NCBI RefSeq assembly: GCF_008831285.2 | Contig: NC_045149.1 | Span: forward strand, 19,111,035-19,175,034 | Length of the DNA stretch: 64,000 nucleotides | Direction of reading: 5' to 3' | Source: Nymphaea colorata | Taxonomy: Eukaryota; Streptophyta; Magnoliopsida; Nymphaeales; Nymphaeaceae | Part shown: positions 33,146 to 45,653 of the stretch, one piece after another | Layout of the letters: each line of letters begins with the position of its first letter | How positions within the stretch are numbered: the first letter of the stretch is position 1 | Notes under the pieces: model-generated | What the model saw: the letters and a program-made list of their open reading frames with translations, nothing else | Databases searched by the model: none | Told to the model about the DNA's origin: nothing | Made by a program: the position numbers and the translations under genes

Positions 33146-35742
33146 GGTGGTGGGCGGGTTGTGCGGTGGAGGCCGAAATGGAGGGTTTTAAAAGGGGTTG
33201 TAGTCCAGATTTTGACTGCATATGAAAACGAGTATGAATATGTTGCAGGAAATGATCATGTGAGGAAGCGTGAATGGTGAGTTGGGAAGGCCTGGATTTA
33301 ATAGATTTAGTTTTTGGATACTCGACTGTGGTGTTTGGACTTTCGACGATGAAATAATTTATTAGTTTCGATTGCAACTAGTTTGAACCTGGAAGGTTTC
33401 AGCGGGAGTCATGGGATTTACTGCATCTGTTAGAAGAAAAGTCGGAACTGTGTTTCCTTAAAACTGTGGATAGAATTCATTAAGTTTAAAGGAATCCAAC
33501 ATTCAATGCGACTATGAGGACAAGGACAGGAGAGAAGGGGGTCTTTTTTATAAGCAACGTAGAAACTGTTCTTTCCTGTGGTGCCTTGAATCAACTTAAT
33601 CTTTCTGCTGTTTGACAGAGGGCAGCCATTCTCCAACCTAAAGAAATTGGTTTCCCACTTAGCTAGGGAAAATGGGACTGCCGGAACTGACGAATTCCTT
33701 TCCCCATTGAAGCCCCTTTCCCATTAGCAGAAGGCGATTGTCTCAGAAGCAACAGCAGAATCCCACAGTTCTCTTCTTTGCACACGGATAATGTACTGAA
33801 TAGAAGCAGTTGCACAAGAACTGAGGATAATGAGTTCCATTTCTCATCTTCACAATCTCATCCTGACCTACAAAATAGGTGCCGACCACCGTTAGTCATT
33901 CTCTTCCAATTGATGCACAATTGCTTCAGTTTTTTTATTATTGTGTTGCCGAACCATATTATATTTTACTATATATGTATGCCAATGACGGAAAGGCAAC
34001 TCGGCGCTGAGATGGTCTAAATTGGAGGCGGCCTAAATTGGAAGGCCGCATCTGGCAAAGCCGCGTGCGGGACGGGAGGAAGGGAGGAAGAAGGAAGACA
34101 TGTGAGCAGATTTCCGGTTCTTCTTTCGGAAACTTGTAGCCTCGCGAGCAGACTGTATTCAGTATGGTTCAAAACTAAACTCCCCAAAACCAGTTTGGTG
34201 TTTTGATGATGAAGTAAGTTTTTGTAAAGATACAAGACTCCTTTTGCAACCTAACGAAAATCATTCTTACCTGTCAGATAAATCTAAAACAAACAGTTGC
34301 ATTGAATTCTTCCGCCCGAAGACTTGCCAAGTCTACGGTTTATCTGTTAGCTTTACAAGAGGACCAACCACCATGACCAGGCCCACTTCAACAATAAAAG
34401 GTGTTTGATATCTTTGAATTTGAGATCCTTAAGATTTGACAGTAGCAGGCTTAAGCCCAGACCCTCTCCCCTTCAATCTTAAATCCAATTTTTTCACAAT
34501 ACAAAGAAGTAAAATATGGATCTTAAGTGTGCATCTTAACTCCGACCAATGATCTTTATTTTGATGAATTGTAGATTTTACCGTGGATCTTTTGTCACAT
34601 CAGCAAAAGTTTGACAGATCCATAGATTTTAAACCTGAAGCAATCGAATGGGGTTCTGGAGTTCTAGGAACGAATTGATGAATCCAACAAGTGGCAAGCC
34701 GGTTTGTTCAATAAGCGAATATGAAAGTAGCCACATGTCGCGTACTATTCACTTTTTTATTAATTTTATTACAATTTAGAAGCTTTTGTCTTTTCAATTA
34801 CTTTTCAAAGTACACACAATAATATCTTTGTCAATTCATGGCACTCTTATCTTTGGCAACTTCATCTGTTTTCTTGAGCTAAGGACAAGAATTTTTGTGT
34901 TTCATTGGACGGAGCGAGACAAAAGTATATGAGGAAAAATTCTCTGTCCAAACTAGGAAGCTTTCTGGATGAAAGTGAAATCATTGACAGGTTAGGGGTG
35001 TGTTTAAGAGTCAAATTGAAGTCTCGAAGCTATAAGATGTGATAGGATATTATATATAATCTCCATGATGTATCGCCTGACAAACAATACATTTCATTTT
35101 TATTGTAAATATGAATTATAAGAACAAAAAAAATCAATTTCCCAATTTTTTTTCGCTTATAAAACACTTTTTGTACATTAAAGATGATTTTTCTGTTTTC
35201 CCAATGAGCGTCTTGCAAGATAGCTCATGAGTAATTCATATCTTATCTATGTGTTAAGTGCCGGGAAAAATTATTAGCCAAAGTATCTTTTTCTGCCCTA
35301 CCAAGCTAATGCCATTTATTTCTGAATTAACATTGATAGACACATAGATAAACATTAAGATGAGAAAGAAAGAAGAAAAATAAAATAAAATGGAAAATAT
35401 GCGTAAAGAAAAAGAAAATAAAGAAGAAACCAAATAAAATGTAAAGAAAATAGTAGTGGAGGATAAAGTATGTCTGATGATTTTGACGCATCGATCATGC
35501 ATGTTACCAAATTTCAATGCCTTTGCACCCTTGTCCACAAGAAAGGAGTCAACGTCTGCAACTTTAAGAAACGTCGGCAAAAGAGGAAAAGAACGTTTAT
35601 CGATTAGGTGTGGGCTTCTGTGGGCAGTAGCCCACACAGCCCCCCCACATAATTCTATTTGTTTGTTTATTACATATTACTGCCCCTTAAAATTTCTTGT
35701 ATTAGAAAGGAAACTCTTCATGATTACCATGCCTTAGAAACA
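33146..35742. other. Intergenic upstream of LRR-RLK 2
   Basis: The first 300 bases match the LRR-RLK 1 upstream region and include the conserved TATA-like box. The rest is AT-rich without a recognisable gene. A lone minisatellite unit lies at 35490-35548, and a 7-bp perfect hairpin (TGTGGGC-AGTA-GCCCACA) at about 35619-35636. Confidence 0.5.
35490..35548 (+). repeat. Lone diverged unit of the 52-bp minisatellite
   Basis: ATCGATCATGCATG, then TTTCAATGCCTTTGCACCC, then TTGTCCACAAGAAAGGAG: the same order of words and the same strand as the array at 26.4-26.8 kb, with an internal insertion. It lies about 2.3 kb upstream of LRR-RLK 2. Confidence 0.6.
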
Positions 35743-35915
35743 AGGGCGGAACCAGATATTTTTCATAAAGAGAGTTGAAACAAACTTTTTAAATTTTGAA
35801 TATTATTTTTTAAAATTTTTATATAAAACAAGTGAACTCTTTTTATTGCATATAAATTTAAAAAAATATATATTTGAAATGGGGCCAAACCCATGCAGAC
35901 CCTACCTTTGACAAT
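35743..35915. repeat. Dispersed AT-rich repeat, copy 2
   Basis: Begins GGGCGGAACCAGATATTTTT and ends near CCCATGCAGACCCTACCTTT. Shares the core AAAATTTTTATATAAAACAA with copies 1, 3 and 4. Confidence 0.6.
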
Positions 35916-36300
35916 ACAAAAGAAAGTTTAAAGCTATCTCTGAATTCGCATGAATTTGCTTTTCAAAGCTTAGATTAAGGTGCAGCTCTGCTTTTCAATG
36001 GCAAGACCCTTGGAAGGTTCATACCGCCTAATGGTTGATCGCTTCTTTTTCAAAGCTTCATACCTTTGAACTTCAAAGGTATTCAATGGACAACTCGACC
36101 TCCAAGAAGAAAAAATGGATAATAAAAACAATAAAGATGAGACTTGATCTTCCAAGGTTTTGGTTTTTTTCAATTCCATATCATTTACTTCGCAAATCAA
36201 AAACCATTTTTTCAACGCAAGACTACAAGATGAGACAATGTTTACCTTACATTTGAGATCTGAGGTGATATTGGCTACATATACATTATGTATGCGGTCC

Positions 36301-36495
36301 AGGAGCAAAGCTAGAAATTTTTTCATGAGAGAGACAGAATTAAAGTTTTTAATTTTTAACTAGAATCAAAATATCATTTTTTAAAATTTTTATATAAACA
36401 AGCGAAATCTTTTAAGATTTACATATAATTTTTTTTTTTAAAAAAAAATTAAGATGAACCCAAAGTCTACACAGGCCATACCTTGACTTTGCCCG
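36301..36495. repeat. Dispersed AT-rich repeat, copy 3
   Basis: Begins AGGAGCAAAGCTAGAAATTT and ends CCTTGACTTTGCCCGTG. The ends pair as imperfect inverted repeats (GGAGCAAAG against CTTTGCCC). Same core as the other copies. Confidence 0.6.
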
Positions 36496-37866
36496 TGCGC
36501 AAATATGGTACTATTTGTTTAATCTGGAAGTGCCATATGAAAAGAATTCCGGTCAGCCTTAAATATCACACACTTCCTCATTTAAAATTATATAAGACCG
36601 GATCTTATACTGAAATTGATAATTTATTCAAATTTTTGAGAATCTCGAGATTAGATAAGATGAGGTAAACAGACATTACCTAAAGATTTGTGTGAGACAA
36701 TTGGAGTTGAACAACTCCAATAGGAACAAGTCCAACTGCGACTTATGACCGTTAAGAAAACTTAAAGAAAAGATTACAAATGATCGCGTAACAAATGAGT
36801 AATTAACAATCAGCCGTCTGACTAACCTGATAACCACAAAAAGGCTCTCATCTTTTCCCGCAAATTCACAAAACAGGTGCCTTTATTTAAAAAATAGTTA
36901 ATGCCTAAAACAACCCCACATTTTATATGTTAAACCAAATCCGAACTGCATTCTGAATTCTTAAGAACCGCTTTCATAATATATGGATATTCGTTATAGT
37001 GTATTTAGTTGAAACTGACTCTGAATTCGGATCCAATCTGTCCAGATGCTTGAAAAAATCTTTTGCAAGGTTTAAAATTATTTAGAACAAATAAAAAAAA
37101 AAACCCTCACAGAACCACTTCTAGTTAGGAATGTAATTCAGATTCAGTTATGAGACTAGATACAGAGTCCAAAATCCAATTAGTAATTGGATCGAGATTT
37201 TTGTCGAAATCATCTAAATAGATTTTAAATCAAATCGGTAATCCAACTCATTGTTAGGTGGATTTTTTTTTTTTATGCGCACACTAAAATTTCTTCCTTG
37301 GGGTTTTCACATAATTAATATTTCCCTTTCATCCCTAATTATTTGCGGCTGTCAAGCTTTGCATACTTATGTTGTTGTTTTTTTTTTTAAATACGACACA
37401 TTTTTTTTAGTTACTTTAGCAAGGTTTTTCATCCACCTCATTTCATAGGGTACAAAGCTTACTTTCGATGTTTTAAAGTATCGTTTTTATCATGCTTCAA
37501 CTTGCAACACATGATGTTATGTTGATGCCACACACCAAAAATTTATTAGTTAAAGAAAAAGGTTGATGACTATGGAAAAAAGATCAATGAACTTGAAAAT
37601 TAATTATAAGATGAAAAAGTAGACGGTTAATGTCAACTCATTTATAAGGGGGATTTGAATATTTGATAAAAGATTAAAAAAAAAAATCCAACAACACACA
37701 CATATATATATATAAAAGCTTTAAAAGGGTTTACCTTACATATAGTAAATGTAGTTGTCTGGATGGCTAACATTTAAATTTTGATTATAAAAAAATCATA
37801 AAACATCACTATAACGACCATAAATCATTGTGATATTATAAATAATGGCTAATACCAATTTAGTGA
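36496..37866. other. AT-rich intergenic, nothing recognised
   Basis: Homopolymer-rich, AT-rich sequence with a short (TA)n near 37702. No open frame has family features. Confidence 0.5.
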
Positions 37867-38322
37867 TTATATTTGAACACGAGCCCGAGCTCGGTCAGCT
37901 CGAACTCGGCTCGACTAAGTAAGACACGAGCTCGACTCGGCTCGAGCTCGAATATAGCTCGACTATCCTAGCTCGAACTCGACTCGATAGTCACTTGTCG
38001 AGCTCGAGCTCGATTAAGCTCGATAAGCTCGTTTACAGTCATCCATACTTGTTGAGCTTGAGCTCGACCGTGAGCTCGACTAAGGCTCGAATACGTGAGC
38101 TCGATTAAGGCCCGACTAAGGCTCGAACCGGTTTTTTTAAAACCAGTATTTTAATGACGAGCCGAGTCGAGCTTTAACGAGTCCACTCGAGTGAACTTGA
38201 ACTCGACTCGATTAGTTAAACGAGTCGGCTCGTGAACTCGAGCTCGACTCGTTTAACTAATGAAGCAGCTCGAACTCGCTTATGAGTCAAGCTTAAACGA
38301 GTCGACTCGTTGTACACCCCTA
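37867..38322. mobile_element. GAGCTCG-rich MITE-like element with probable 7-bp target-site duplication
   Basis: Dense repetition of CGAGCTCG, CTCGACTCG and GAGTCGA words, ending GTTGTACACCCCTA. TTAGTGA flanks it on both sides (37860-37866 and 38323-38329), which fits a target-site duplication. It has no coding capacity. The composition lets it fold extensively. Similar but degraded sequence lies at 14003-14400. Confidence 0.55.
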
Positions 38323-38329
38323 TTAGTGA

Positions 38330-39022
38330 CTGTTATTCAACGACACATTTTAAAATTTTAATCACTAAATCAGTATTATCATGGTTAATAGTGTAGTAAT
38401 AGTTTATGGTGTCTTTAATTAGTGTTACCGACCCACATGTGTGTGTGAGTGAAAGCAGAGATGATTAAGGTTAGTCAGCCACCTAACTAATACTATTCAT
38501 GTAAAGGATGATTGAAAGAAAATGTACTAATCAATATTAAACAACGAAAATACCTGTCATTTTTTTATTGTTTTTCTCTTAATTAAATAAAAGAAAGATA
38601 GGCCCCCTTTGAGTGAAATTTTCAATCTATACTTTTGACTTACTCTGCACTTCCATGTTTACTTGATATGAACGCCATTGTTGCCGCCGCTGTAGCACGA
38701 ATTCCGGCGGCGCGTAGCTTCAAAGGGATGAATGTGCTTAATTTATCGGCTACAGAGTTGAGGATCGAGAGTCAACGGGATGAAGGTTGCATCTTTGTGT
38801 ACGTCCACGAGACGCCTAATAATAACAAGCAGTCTTCACGCGTTAGTTTGACATTATCTGTAGACAGTGCAGCCCACCATCGCCATTTCCAAAAGAAGAA
38901 GCCTCTCTCCATCCTTCTGACTTTGGCTTCTCTCCTTCAAAGAGAAGAGACCTTCTATCGATAAATTCAGGCTCGTCACCACTTCCGCCGCAGCCGCCGC
39001 CATTACCACCATCACCGGCACT
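38330..39022. other. Promoter and 5' region of LRR-RLK 3
   Basis: AT-rich to about 38.6 kb, then more GC-rich with CTTCTC-type words just before the start codon, as expected for a leader. No convincing TATA box. Small open frames on both strands overlap the leader and show no family features. Confidence 0.4.
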
Positions 39023-42000
39023 ATGAGTTCGACGATGGGAAGGTTGAAGCCGAAAATGAAGCCCCTCTTGCGTCTCCTCGTGCTGCTTTGCCTCGAGGTG
39101 TCGCTCAGATTAGAAGGAGCGGCAGCAGCAGAGGCGGAGGCACTGCTCAAGTGGAAAGCCACCCTCAAAACGAGAGCCCTCGACGACTCATGGTCTCCTC
39201 TCAACTCCACAAACAAGCCTTGCAATTGGTTTGGAATCTCCTGCAACAACAATGGAAGCGTCGTGGAGATGAACATCCAAAACGTGAGCCTTGGAGGTAC
39301 ACTGGACTCCTTCGACTTCTTGTCGCTCCCCAACCTTGAGGTGCTCATTCTCACCTCTGACTATCTGTATGGCCAGATTCCTGCGGGGATCGGCCACCTC
39401 CCCAAGCTCACCACCCTCGATCTCTCCTCAAACGGATTCTCCGGCCACCTGCCACCTGCTCTGGCCAACCTCACTGAGATCGCTGTTCTGCGACTAAGTA
39501 AAAATATGCTGACAGGGGAGCCTGAACCAAGGCTCTTCACCAAGTTGGTACATCTCACTGAGCTTGCACTGGACGGTAACAACCTCACTGGTGTGATTCC
39601 ATCCGAAATCGGACGTCTGTCAAGACTCGAGTTGTTAACTCTGTCGGAAAATGGATTCACTGGCTCGATTCCAGGTGAGATCGGCAACCTGACTAGCTTG
39701 TCTGTATTGTTCATGAATAACAACCAGCTCACTGGTACACTGCCTTCTACTCTGGGGTACTTGTTCAAGCTCTCTGCACTGGATATTTCTCAGAACAAAA
39801 TTGCTGGGGTAATTCCTGCTGAGATTTGTAACGTGACTAGCTTAACCTTATTAGATTTATCAAGGAACCGCCTTACAGGATCAATCCCCTCCGCAATAGG
39901 GAAGCTCGATACACTCACTTCATTGTTCTTGTATGGCAACTTCCTCACAGGCCCCATTCCATCTTCTGTGGGAAACATGGCAGAGCTCACTATGATTGGA
40001 TTATTCCAAAACCGGCTCTGGGGATCGATACCATCGGAGATAGGGAAGCTTAAGAGGCTCACTAATTTGTACCTCTTCAGCAACTTCCTCTCGGGGTCGA
40101 TTCCTTCATCCATAGGAGATCTGCATAGTCTTGAGGATCTGAACTTCTCGAGCAACAACCTCACAGGTGGGATCCCGCCAGAGGTAGGAAACTTAACTAA
40201 CCTGACCATTATGTCATTGCATCAGAATTCTCTCGTAGGTCCTATCCCGGCTAGCATTGGCAACCTGCACAAACTTCAGTTTCTGGCCCTTTCTTCCAAT
40301 CAACTTTCTGGTCCCATCCCTCATGAGATAGGAAGCATGAGGAACCTCTCTGTTCTATCACTCTTTACCAACAGTTTCTCAGGCCCAATTCCTCCCGTGA
40401 TCACCAGCCTAACCGAACTCACGGTCTTGCTCCTCCAAGGGAACAAGCTTACTGGCTCAATCCCTTCAGAGATAGGGAGGCTTGTGAACCTCAATAGACT
40501 CCTTCTTTCTTACAATCAATTTAGTGGCGTGATCCCATCAAGTCTCTGGAGCCTGACACAACTCAATGATTTGCAGATCGATGGAAACATGTTTTCTGGT
40601 CCCATTTCACCAATGATAGCAGACTTGAGAAACCTGAACATTCTGAATATGGGTGAGAATGACTTCTCGGGCCCCATTCCATCGAGCATCGGAAACCTGA
40701 CTGAGCTGCAAGTCTTAGGCCTCTATACCAACCAACTTTCAGGTCCCATACCACACCAGCTGGGGAGATTAGCCAATTTGACAATAATAAATATCGGAGG
40801 AAATTATCTGACTGGAGAAATACCTCCATCACTAGCGAACCTCACCAAGCTTACTGTTCTTGGACTGTGGAGGAATAGACTAGTTGGTCGGATTCCTGCT
40901 GAGCTTGCCAGTATGGTTAACTTACAAATGCTAAGCTTGTATTCGAACACCCTCTTCGGAATAATCCCCAAGTCGTTAGGAAACCTGACAAATCTTCAGC
41001 TCCTTGATCTCAGCCAAAACAGAATTTCAGGGCCAATTCCACCCGAGTTGGGGAATTTGGTGAACCTGAGAAATCTTACCCTCGCCATGAATGATCTCAG
41101 TGGACCGATTCCTCCCACTTTGGGAAAATTACATATGCTGGTGGACCTTACTCTTTTCGACAATCATCTCTCTGGATTTGTCCCCACACAGATAGAGGAT
41201 TTGACAAGTCTAGTCGTGCTTCAGCTAGCAAATAATAGCTTGTCCGGATCAATCCCATCACAAATTTGCAAAGGGGGGACACTTGCTTTCTTCAGTGCCT
41301 ACGGGAACCGTTTCACTGGGACCATACCAGAAGGCCTGAAAAACTGTCCAAGTTTATACTCGGCAGCATTACAAAATAACCAACTGATTGGGAACATATC
41401 AGACGCCTTTGGACTGACTCCAAATCTGCAGTATTTGTACCTAAATCGAAACAAGTTCTCTGGAGAACTCTCGCCGAATTGGAGAGAATGCTGCACCAAA
41501 CTGATTTACCTGGACCTTAGCCACAATCAAATAAGTGGCCGAATTCCATCATCCATCAGTGCTGCAGAGAATCTGCAGGACCTAAGACTATCCGTCACTT
41601 TTTTGACTGGCGAAATTCCAGCAGAGATTGGCGAGCTGAGGAATCTTTTCAAGTTGAATCTAAGTCACAATCAGTTGTCTGGTTCACTACCACAAGAATT
41701 TGGAAAGTTGGTCGAACTACAGTCACTTGATCTGTCAAACAATAATCTTAGTGGGAAGCTACCAAAACAACTTGGGGACTGCACGAACTTGCAGTTCTTG
41801 AAGCTGAGCAACAACTATTTCAATGGAAGCATCCCTCCTCAGATTGGGAATCTGGTTTTACTGCAGAGTTTGCTGGATCTCAGCTGGAACTTTCTCACAG
41901 GCCCCATACCACCCGAACTTGGAAAGCTGACATCCTTGGAAAATCTCAATCTCTCCCACAACAAACTCTTCGGACAAATTCCTTCTTCTTTGGAAGGAAT

Positions 42001-43386
42001 GGTGAGCCTAACTAGTGTCAATTTATCGTACAACAATCTTGCGGGTCCGCTGCCAAATAGTAAAGCCTTTAACGAAGCTCCATGGGATGCGTTTGTGGGG
42101 AACATTGGCTTATGTGGTAGTAAGCAGGGCTTGCGTCCTTGCAATTCCACAACCAGACACAGGGGCAGTCACCAAAAAGTGATCATACTAAGTGTAGCTT
42201 TATCTGGAGGGCTATTAATCTTTGCCATCCTCATAGTAAGCATCACTGCCTACCAAAAATTGGAGAAAGGTGATAGACAAATTTCAATCATAGAGGCATC
42301 GCAGCATGGAAATTTGTTTTCCATATGGAACTTTGACGGAAAGCTCGTCTATGAAGATATCATTGAAGCAACAGAAAATTTTGATGACAAATACTGCATT
42401 GGCAGAGGTGGATATGGCAGTGTTTATAGAGCAGAGCTGCCAACAGGACAAACTGTGGCTGTTAAGAAACTAATCCAATCAGAAGAAGATGCACTAGTTG
42501 ATCGTCGAACCTTCATCAACGAAATCAGCACTCTGACAGAAATACGCCACCGTAACATTGTCAAGCTTTATGGATTCTGTTCACACTCGCAATGCATGTT
42601 CTTGGTATATGAATACATGGACAAAGGAAGCTTGGCAGACATGCTGAAGAGTCATGAAGGGGCTGTAGAACTGCACTGGGCAAGAAGGGTGAACATCATT
42701 TCAGGCGTTGCCCGTGCTTTGGCCTACATGCATCATGGCCGCGAATCACCTATTGTTCATCGTGACATCTCTAGCAATAATGTTCTGCTTGATTCAAATT
42801 TTGAAGCTTGTCTCTCCGACTTCGGCACCGCAAGGTTGTTGCAGCCAAACTCATCCAACAGGACTATGCCTGCAGGAACTTATGGCTACATAGCACCAGG
42901 TAAAACCGTAAAAGCCAGATACAAAACTTTGAGAGCAGGAAGAAATCGTTATATTCAATTGATCTCTCTCTTTCTCTCTTTCTTTCTCTTTTAACTGGAT
43001 ATAACCATTAAACTGTAGAGCTAGCCTATATCATGCAAGTGACGGAGAAATGCGACGTATACAGCTTCGGCGTACTTGCTTTGGAAGTCGTAAAGGGAAC
43101 CCATCCGGGAGAACTCTTATCATCCTTATCGACCCAGCGAGGATCATCTTTATTGCTGAAAGACATGCTTGATCGCCGTCTTCCGGTTCCAGAAAACAGC
43201 AATGCAATAGATATTGTCTCAGTCGTGAGATGTGCACTCCTCTGTATATGCTCCGACCCGAAGATGAGACCCACAATGGAGGATGTAAGCCATTGGTTAT
43301 CTATTAGGCGTTTATCTCCCGTCCAGAAGAATTTTGACACGATTTCCTTTGGTTCTCTTACCAATCTTGTGAAGGAGGAAATTTGA
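39023..43386 (+). CDS. LRR receptor-like kinase 3 (MIK2-like family), extra-long ectodomain
   Basis: Two exons, 39023-42899 and 43019-43386, total 4245 nt, or 1414 residues, with stop TGA at 43384-43386. A hydrophobic signal peptide ([20 protein letters not shown]) precedes the CNWFGISC cap, about 38 consecutive 24-residue LRRs, a [11 protein letters not shown] cap, one membrane helix near residue 1060 and an intact RD kinase: GRGGYGSVY (about 1128), [13 protein letters not shown] (about 1246), DFGTARLL (about 1266) and APELAY. The intron splits the APE codon in phase 1, as in LRR-RLK 1 and 2. It is clearly the same family but diverged and on the opposite strand. About eight more LRRs than its neighbours suggests internal repeat expansion. 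The first ATG was used; in-frame ATGs at codons 5 and 12 are also possible. Confidence 0.92.
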
Positions 43387-45653
43387 TCAACAAGATTGGG
43401 ACTGATGAAGGAATTAGTGTGGCTTTCCTGCTCTGTGAACATGATTGATTTGACCGAGAAATGTTTTCTGCTGTCATAACCCGATGACGGAGCCAACCAT
43501 TCCCATGCTTTAGTGATTGTGGCGCAAAAGTTGATGAAAAGGTTGCTCATGTTCGACTTCAATCCCAGCATCATTTTCTGTTATCAACGTCAAGACCGCG
43601 CTACTCTTGGAAGGAATTGACGCCAAGAAGATGGGTTGGGTTCAATTGATCTTGCAGTTTTGGTCCACCATTTTTTTTTTCTATCAAGCCAATCGTGATT
43701 AAGATGGAAAGATCTTGCATACTGCTAGGAGCCAGACATGTTTGGTTGATCTTTTCAGTATAAAAAGCTGGATTTCTAACTGCCCATTTTAAGTTCCTAC
43801 TCATCATGCTGTCATCTGCTCATCTGCATCTGGGAACAAATTTCCTAATTATTATTAGCATTTGAGAATTAAAATGATGGTTAGACTTGGTTGGGAGCCC
43901 GTTAGATCTCACATCTAAATGTGAATATTGCAAACGGCACAATCAAAGTTGTGAATAAATGGCTGTTCTCAACAGAAACGGAACTTGGACAAAAGTTGGC
44001 TACAGGAATATAAATAATTCAGAGAGGACCAAAACAAATCGAAATCGAACGCTTCGTGTGCATAATAATGTGCTTCTTGCCTCTGTGATACGTGAAATCA
44101 AAAGAAATTGAATTCCCCTCAACAAATTAAAATGTTAAATGAGGACAGTATTCGGAACATGGCACATGATGCTCCTGCTGCTATTCGTGGCTTCAAATAC
44201 ATTCATGGATTTCTCACTGGCGGCGTCACCTGGTGTCTACGCCCTTCCGCAGAGCGCTGCGCTTTATTAAGAATCAAACCGACCACTTGATCTTTTCATA
44301 AAGGGACATTCTTATTTAGAGGCCTGTCTTTTCCCATTTTCGCTGACAACTATCAAATAGGAGCTTACTTTTGTTGCTGTCGCTTACTTCTGGTTGGAGT
44401 ATCAATAAGTTGAAAGAAATGACAGTGATGTCAACTTCAAAGGACAACAATTGAAGGCATCATATATCGTCTTCCAGTCAAGGTCGTCACTAACAACATG
44501 TTGAAGGGGATCTGACCATTTTACCGTTGGTCCTTATTTTTCATGTATTTAGCATACAATGACTTAACTTCTGCACATATATTTTTATGTTATTAAAGAA
44601 AGGATCCCCAAGGTTCCATTGGAAACTTCTATTTGGTAGTTTTCAGCGAAGCCGGAGCTTGTACCATAAAAATCGGGAATGAGAGGCAGCTTGTAAATAC
44701 GAACCCAAATAAATTATATAGTCAATCAATGACCCGTTGCAAAGAATACAGATCTATTTAGGAAAGCCAGAGGAGGTTAGATAGAAATCTGGAGCTTTAT
44801 GTCAATCCGTTGCAAAAATTATAGCCCTATAATATTAAACTGAGGTTCAGATTCTAGTGTCATAATTGTCAGAATAAGTCGGTACTACTAATTCATGAAA
44901 CTGAAAGTCGCTAGCCCCAAGGGATTCCTGAGGCCGAGGGTAGAGCGTGGTAAGAAGAAAATGTAAATAAGTGTCAAGTTGAAGACGTGAATCAAGTGTC
45001 AACCTTGTTAGTCTGTTCTCCAAGCTTTCCCATAATACTGTCCACGGCGGCTCAACCAGCTAAAAAAAAAAAAGATGCTAAAAAGCCTCTGGTCACATTA
45101 TACCAACGGGCTTCATTGGAAATTATACCTATGGGTTGTCAGATGGAGAAGAAACAATATTCAGATCGGTTAGAATTGTTGATACCAAAGTTCCTGCAGG
45201 ATGCATGACAAAATATATTCAGAACAGGACATTGACAAAGCAAGTCCAGCCCTAACATCTCACCTAACATGATGGAGAAGCTCCTCACTGCAACTGTTCA
45301 AAAGCTGAAAGTATTGCAGCTCAACAAATTGACAGTAACCTTTCAATAAATATTTTAATCGACGATACAGATATTTTGCATGCCTTGGAATTTATATATT
45401 GATCCTTAGAATGAAGCGCAGAACAAAAACCACAAAAAAACTTTGCAAAAAACGACAGAGCACAGGAGAGGAAAGTGCTTTAAAGCTTCAGACCATGTAC
45501 AAAGTATTAACGTCCAGACTTCCAAGAAAAAAGCAAAAAAATTCTTGCACTATCAAACAACCGGAAAAAGAAAAAAATACAGTCAAGTATGTATTTCCCC
45601 AACTTTGGCAGATACTTTCATAGCTTGCTAGCAATACCTCCAAATTAGTTACT
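43387..45653. other. Intergenic, convergent 3' ends of LRR-RLK 3 and the F-box/LRR gene
   Basis: No coding sequence was recognised. Contains A- and T-rich stretches and the two presumed 3' UTRs. Confidence 0.5.

Noticed and set aside
35254-35637. 127-codon minus-strand open frame
   Set aside because: AT-rich with hydrophobic Phe/Ser/Leu-rich low complexity, overlapping the stray minisatellite unit; no splice or family support.
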